Positions 59,239 through 64,000 of a stretch of 64,000 nucleotides of DNA are shown piece by piece. The notes beneath the pieces are model-generated. The model worked only from the letters and a program-made list of their open reading frames with translations, had not been told where the DNA came from and did not search any database. Origin of the DNA: Polytrichum commune (Eukaryota; Streptophyta; Polytrichopsida; Polytrichales; Polytrichaceae); contig OX485804.1 in NCBI GenBank assembly GCA_950295325.1, positions 59,490,533 to 59,554,532 on the forward strand. The letters run 5' to 3'. Every line of letters begins with the position of its first letter. Position 1 is the stretch's first letter. The translations under genes were made by a program, and so were the position numbers.

Positions 59239-60691
59239 AATGCCATGTTACACAAAAAAGTTTCAATTTTAAACTTTTACACTAAAGCACCTAACATAGA
59301 TGATCTTTGTAAAGCAGATGATTATAAGTTCAAAGGATCCTAAATCTACATACATGGAAAGAAATCATACTTACCATGAAGTGGATGTAACAAAGATGTA
59401 GATGAATAGGGTAAAGTAACTAGGGTAATAGACGGGACCCACGTCTCTAATCTATGGTAAAAATAGGGCTACGAGAACTTACCATAGGTAAGAACTTCAA
59501 TTCAATATAAACCCTTAACCCTTAAAATAGACTCTTTTTTACCATTCACGCAAGTGAGAGGTGCGACGAACCTTGTGTATACACATTAGGGTAATAGATA
59601 CTTGCTAAGAGTAAGAGAAACTAGGGCTCATCACCAAGAGAAGTATTTTACTTGGAGTAACCCAATCATGGCCAAGGAACAAGTTTGAACACCCACATGT
59701 TGTTTTACAATGAGTGTTGTATTTTGAAATACTTTGATGCATTTGAAATGGATTAAGTGTGTGCAACATGGATAACAACTGGGTACTACTGTTATTTACC
59801 TCATGTATGTAACTAGTCCTCAATTATTTGTTGGTTGGTTGCATGGGCATAGGTGAGGCAGGCCCTTCACACATTCAATGCAGTGATGTATTGTGATTAT
59901 GACATTTTATGCAATTCTATTGGTTGAGATTACTAGGAACATCTCCTTTGTAAGTACCCCATACACGTGGTGGATTAGTTAGATGTACTTTGCAGAGAAG
60001 CAAGAAGGTTAGTGATTAACTTCCAAAGCATGGGACAGTCAGTATCAAACACTTGATGGTGGATACCATATGGTAGCAAAAATTCTAAGTAAGGTGCATA
60101 TTATTGCAAAGCAAGATAGATTATGACACTAAATGTCTATGTGGTACGACACATCCAATTAGGCATATTTGCAAGTAACTTGCTTATGCAAAATGTGATT
60201 ATGCTATCAAATAGGAAGATGCAAAAGACATAGAAAAAGTCTAGTGGATATTCCCACCCACCCACCCTTGTATTACAATGATGAAGAAATTGAAGGATTT
60301 GACCTCTAAAAAGAGGAAGTTCAAACTTTGTAGAAGTTTTGAAAAGTCAACTCTCTCCCTCCTTCATCATTTAAATTGGCTTCACATTTCAAGCTTCTCT
60401 ATTAGCAAGCTGCAAGTCTTTATTTCAACTACCAAAGGAGATAGGCTTTATGAACAACATCGATCTACGTCAACTTGGATAAATTAGATTTGATTGGAAG
60501 GCCACATAAAACCTAAACATAAGTTGCAAACATACTATATATGCTATGTACCATCTTAAGCTCCCCTTAACTTTAAGAACATCACGGTTCACAATAGAGG
60601 ATGTTGTTGGATAAACAATTTAAGAATGAGCATGGGATGAGCACACGCTAATTTATCATTGACAACAAGGCTAAGAGTGCCATCCCCAACC
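59239..60691. other. Gene-free stretch
   Basis: No repeat with clear ends and no protein-like frames were found. A short caccc repeat lies at 60,256-60,268. Confidence 0.45.
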
Positions 60692-61119
60692 TGTGGGAAC
60701 ACGCGAACACCAAAATATCCGGATTGGCGTTTTTAAGTGCCTAATCCGGTTTTGTCCGGATGACCCTAGTATCGTCCAGGGATTCTGTGAAGTGTAGGAG
60801 GTCTAGAACTCTCCGTACCTGCTTATCTTCTATTCCTCAGCCAAATTTCTAGAAACCCCGGTTTCCGGACTTTTGGTCTTTTGGACACTCTTTATCCTCT
60901 TCCGGAGTGTGCCTTTCCGGATTGTGTCTCTAGGTCCTAATTATAATGCTTACTCACCCTTCTACTTCTACCCTCCAGAATAGGTGGTTTCTTCCGGTGA
61001 AGACGTCCTTTATAAGATTAGAATCCGGAAATTCCCTCACAACCAATCCGGATTGATCAAATCTGTCTTGGCAGGTCACACAAAGAGATCCGGATTATTT
61101 CTTAGGGCCACAATGACCA

Positions 61120-61625
61120 AAGGAGTCTGGATTCCAACCGGAGATCTGGCTCGACGGGATAAGTGGGTGACCCGTACCACTTTCCGGATTGTCCCGTCCA
61201 CCGGCGATGAGACCTCTTCAGAAGATCAGATTGGCGCAAGTCCGGATCCCTTCCGGACCTTTGCCCAATCTTCCCCACGGCTATCTCACCTGGACGTTAC
61301 CCAGACCTCCGGAACAATGAGGTTCCCTTCCCACTACACTCCGGAGGTGGCCTCCAACCTGGAACCCTAACTGTTCCGGTCCTTCCCTTCTCCTTCTGAC
61401 GGATCAATCCGGCTACCTCTACCTTAGATTCTACTCAATCTGAGATAACTGGGCGATCCGTACCACTTTCCGGATTGATCCGTCTAAGGGCGGTGGGACC
61501 TCTTCAGAATATCAGATTGGCGTAAGTCCGGATCCCTTCCGGATCTCACCCAATCCTCCCAGCGGCTATCCCACCTAGACGTTACTCAATCGTCCGGATC
61601 AGTGAGGTTTCCCTCCCACTACACT
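61120..61625 (+). repeat. Diverged tandem duplication, ~282-bp period
   Basis: ccgtaccactttccggattg, gacctcttcagaa, atcagattggcg, aagtccggatcccttccgga, cggctatc, cacct-gacgttac and cccactacactc occur in the same order in both units (first from about 61,170, second from about 61,450). Confidence 0.75.
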
Positions 61626-62116
61626 CAGAGAGGATCTACAAGGCGATAACCAGATCGGATCCGGGTCTCCTCTCCCATGTCCTATCCGGAACTCCTATCC
61701 CTCATGCTCTCTCTCTTTCTCCTCCGCTAACGATCTCCGGATCATTCGTACACAAAATCAACCAAGGAAAGTCAAGGAGTGAGAAATCAAGGAATTTATT
61801 AGAGTAGGAGCAATCAAAATACAACAATGGAGAAGGAACCCCTCCCCAACTCCTTATTCAACCTTAAGTAGAGGCCCAAAATCCCTAATCAGAGGGCGGC
61901 GGCCCAAGCGGCCGCCCCCTAAGGAAAACCCTAACTGCACCCGTTCTCCCGGATCAAGATCCGGATTTTCCGCTGACAACTCCCAAGGGAGAATTTTATT
62001 CCTCATCTTCAAAAACTCCTAAGTCCTATCTTCCTACCTCTATTCTGCCTAACTGATCTAACTATCATCCTAACCTAAGAAGAGCGGTGCTTCTTTTGAG
62101 CCGCTCCCTCCTTTGA

Positions 62117-63962
62117 CTAGCTGCCTAGCCCACTGATGGCGGATGAGCCGCCTCCCGGCGACGCCTTCTGCAACCGCGTGAGCATCCTCCTCATGTTCGG
62201 AGAAGGGGCAATCTCATCCTCCGAGTCCGCTGTTCTCTCGGTCCGCGGTGTTCCGGAAACTGTACTCCCCTTCTGGATGCTCCGGACCGGAGAAGGATCG
62301 CTTCCGGTGCGCTGTTCCAGATTCTGCCCGCCCGAGATCGAGGCAGTCCGCGGATCCCTGTTGGAGGCCGCTCTTGAGGGTGGCGGAGGGAATGGGCTAA
62401 CCATTTGGCAGTCCGGCGGAGACGACGGCGAGGCTTGGGCCATAGGGGCCTTACCCCTACTCGGAGTTGCCTCTCGATCCGAAGTCTGGTGCCTTATCGG
62501 CGTCCTAGGCCTTGTCCGGAGTCCGGGACTGATCCGAGGTCCGCGGAACAGGGGACTGGCCTCGTCCGGATCTAACAGACCCGGTACTCTTCCTCCTCAC
62601 CTGGGGAGAACGGATCCTTTCTGGAGCTCTCCCGGAACTAGCAGGCCGAGAGCCGCCTCCCTGCTGGCTGGGTCCTGCAGACGTTGGCGGGTTCTGAACC
62701 AGGGCGACTTTACCAACTAGGTCGTAGAGATGCGCCTTGTTGACGATCTCTGCCGGATGCCCCACCAGCTCCCGGATCCGGCTGAAGACCACTGCCTGCT
62801 TCGCGTGGTACTTCCGGATCTCTTCGCTCTTCTGACTCAACTCCTAAGTCATGGCCGCTACCTGCGCGGTGAGGTGAGCATTCTCCGTCTTGGCCTGCTC
62901 GAGTTCCTTCATGTCTGCCTTCTTGGCCAACTCCCGGAGAATATTTCCGGGTCCGCAGTCGTCCAGGGCCTGGTTCGCTCCTCGGACGATGTGTTCCAGC
63001 CGGTAGTACTGGTTCTGCAGGTCCTCCATCCCCTCCTGGACCCGCTTGAAGGGATTTTCCGGAAAGTCCCAAGCGGATAGATCCACATTCCGCCACGTGG
63101 TCTCCCGGCTAGGGCCGGCTTCCGGATGATAATGAGGGGGAGGGGAGATTGGCCTCTGGAGGGGTGGCGGCGGACTTCCGGGTGAAGAGGGAGGTGCTTC
63201 CGGAATGATGGGGTCGCTGGAAGTCTCCGTCTCGAGGTCTCCTGCTTCCGGATGGAGCTTGTAGGTGACCTCGTCTGCCGCTATCGTCAGCAGGTCCTCC
63301 TCCTCGGCCGTAAAACAGTCAAAGTGCTGATAGAGGTGCAGAATGAAGGGGGAGAGGAAGGAGGGTTTCCGGCCTATATGGGGGAGGGCCCGCCCTACTA
63401 TCTCCTGAATTATCAGACCCCAATTCACTAGCCAGACTCCGGACATAGCACCAAACAGGGTGTTAGCCATGGTAAGGCTAATCCGCTTCGGCTTGTCCGG
63501 GTTAAGGATGGGCATGAGGAACTCTAACACCCTTCGCTCTCTCAAGTTCCGGCAGTTCCCGGGGTGGAAGCCGTCCTTCGGATCCGCGTCCCATCTAAAT
63601 TTTCCGGCGAACAGGCCATCACGGCGTCCGGCCCATCCCTCTGCAATTCCCCTCAGGAACCCGTAGACCCTGTTCCAAACATCCGGAGTCCAATTATCCG
63701 GATCCCTCCTCTTGGTCCCTAGCCACTGATTACCTCTCTCAAACTTAAACTCCCGGAGGGTATCTTCCGCCCGGAGGTTCCAGGGTTTGGCGAGCAACCC
63801 CGCACAGCCCATAACCCGGAGATCCTCCGCTAACTCCTGCAACTCCCTGTCCTCCCTTGGAATTGTAGGAACTAGGGCTTTGAGCGGAATAGGGATGGGT
63901 TCCCTCTGATCCTCTTCCCGTGTTTCCGGCATCTTCCTCTCTTCTCTTAACTTCCGTCTCAA
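62117..63962 (-). pseudogene. Broken gag-like protein of the TCCGGA element
   Basis: Starts at 63,962 (MRRKLREERK). The first 372 codons are open. A TAG at 62,844-62,846 interrupts an otherwise continuous frame to about 62,505. A frameshift near 62,505-62,540 leads into the frame that ends at 62,117. About 614 codons in all. Residues about 75-250 look globular and alpha-helical (e.g. GNCRNLRERRVLEFLMPILN, LPHIGRKPSFLSPFILHLYQ), resembling the capsid-like region of plant retrotransposon gag or the plant-mobile-domain class. A proline-rich stretch (EAPPSSPGSPPPPLQRPISP) is followed by a coiled-coil candidate (about 325-400) and a low-complexity Ser/Arg/Pro tail. I cannot name the family. Two disablements make it a pseudogene, unless the TAG is read through. 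Confidence 0.65.
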
Positions 63963-64000
63963 TTACGGAAACTCTCTCTCCTCCGGGTACCCTCTCTTCC

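Larger units (their letters stand above)
60692..64000 (-). mobile_element. TCCGGA-saturated gag-only retroelement, running off the right edge
   Basis: GC content and CpG rise sharply at about 60,692, where TGTGGGAACACGCG looks like the start of a long terminal repeat. A broken gag-like frame runs on the minus strand (62,117-63,962); no protease, reverse transcriptase, RNase H or integrase follows it before the left boundary. The palindrome TCCGGA occurs dozens of times across coding and non-coding parts alike and is nearly absent elsewhere in the window. A diverged direct repeat (61,165-61,345 versus 61,445-61,625) lies in the non-coding part. Probably a non-autonomous LTR-type element; its right end lies outside the window, so LTR identity is not proven. 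Confidence 0.6.

Noticed and set aside
62136-62720. Plus-strand frame of 194 codons
   Set aside because: Antisense of the gag-like frame in GC-rich DNA; low complexity and no domain.

Overview
The window is about 64 kb of nuclear DNA from a plant, almost certainly a land plant. The evidence is three intron-bearing genes of plant-type families (a CYTH-domain triphosphate tunnel enzyme, a secreted lipocalin and a GT29 sialyltransferase-like protein), plant-type transposons (CACTA, Tourist/Harbinger-like and Emigrant/pogo-like MITEs, tRNA-derived SINEs) and a short CCCTAAA telomere-type tract. I cannot name the species. A seed-free plant is possible, but nothing here proves it.

Layout. Bases 1-43,900 hold no gene I can support. 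This is transposon-dominated, AT-rich, heavily decayed intergenic DNA. Inside it are two diverged copies of a retroelement-like sequence with a strong A+C strand bias (15,257-17,780 on plus, about 25,870-28,570 on minus), a CpG-rich anomalous island with broken coding traces (19,255-20,420), an orphan promoter-like GC-rich island (31,985-32,560), and at least nine families of inverted-repeat elements. Several insertions keep target-site duplications (TSDs), so nesting order can be read: a CACTA element inside a SINE at 28,593-29,955, and a 1.1-kb Harbinger-like element inside the end of another MITE at 39,012-40,118.

Bases 44,340-58,117 are the gene island: TTM3-like (plus, 2 exons, 201 aa), a secreted lipocalin (minus, 2 exons, 226 aa) and a GT29 sialyltransferase-like Golgi protein (minus, 2 exons, 479 aa). 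The genes look intact and independent; there is no sign of a shared pathway. The TTM intron and the lipocalin intron carry the same dispersed repeats seen in the intergenic DNA. A four-unit tandem repeat lies 0.9-1.6 kb upstream of the lipocalin.

Bases 60,692-64,000 are a GC-rich retroelement running off the right edge. It encodes a broken gag-like protein on the minus strand and is saturated with the palindromic hexamer TCCGGA. Exon junctions were set by eye from GT/AG signals and reading phase, without transcripts.
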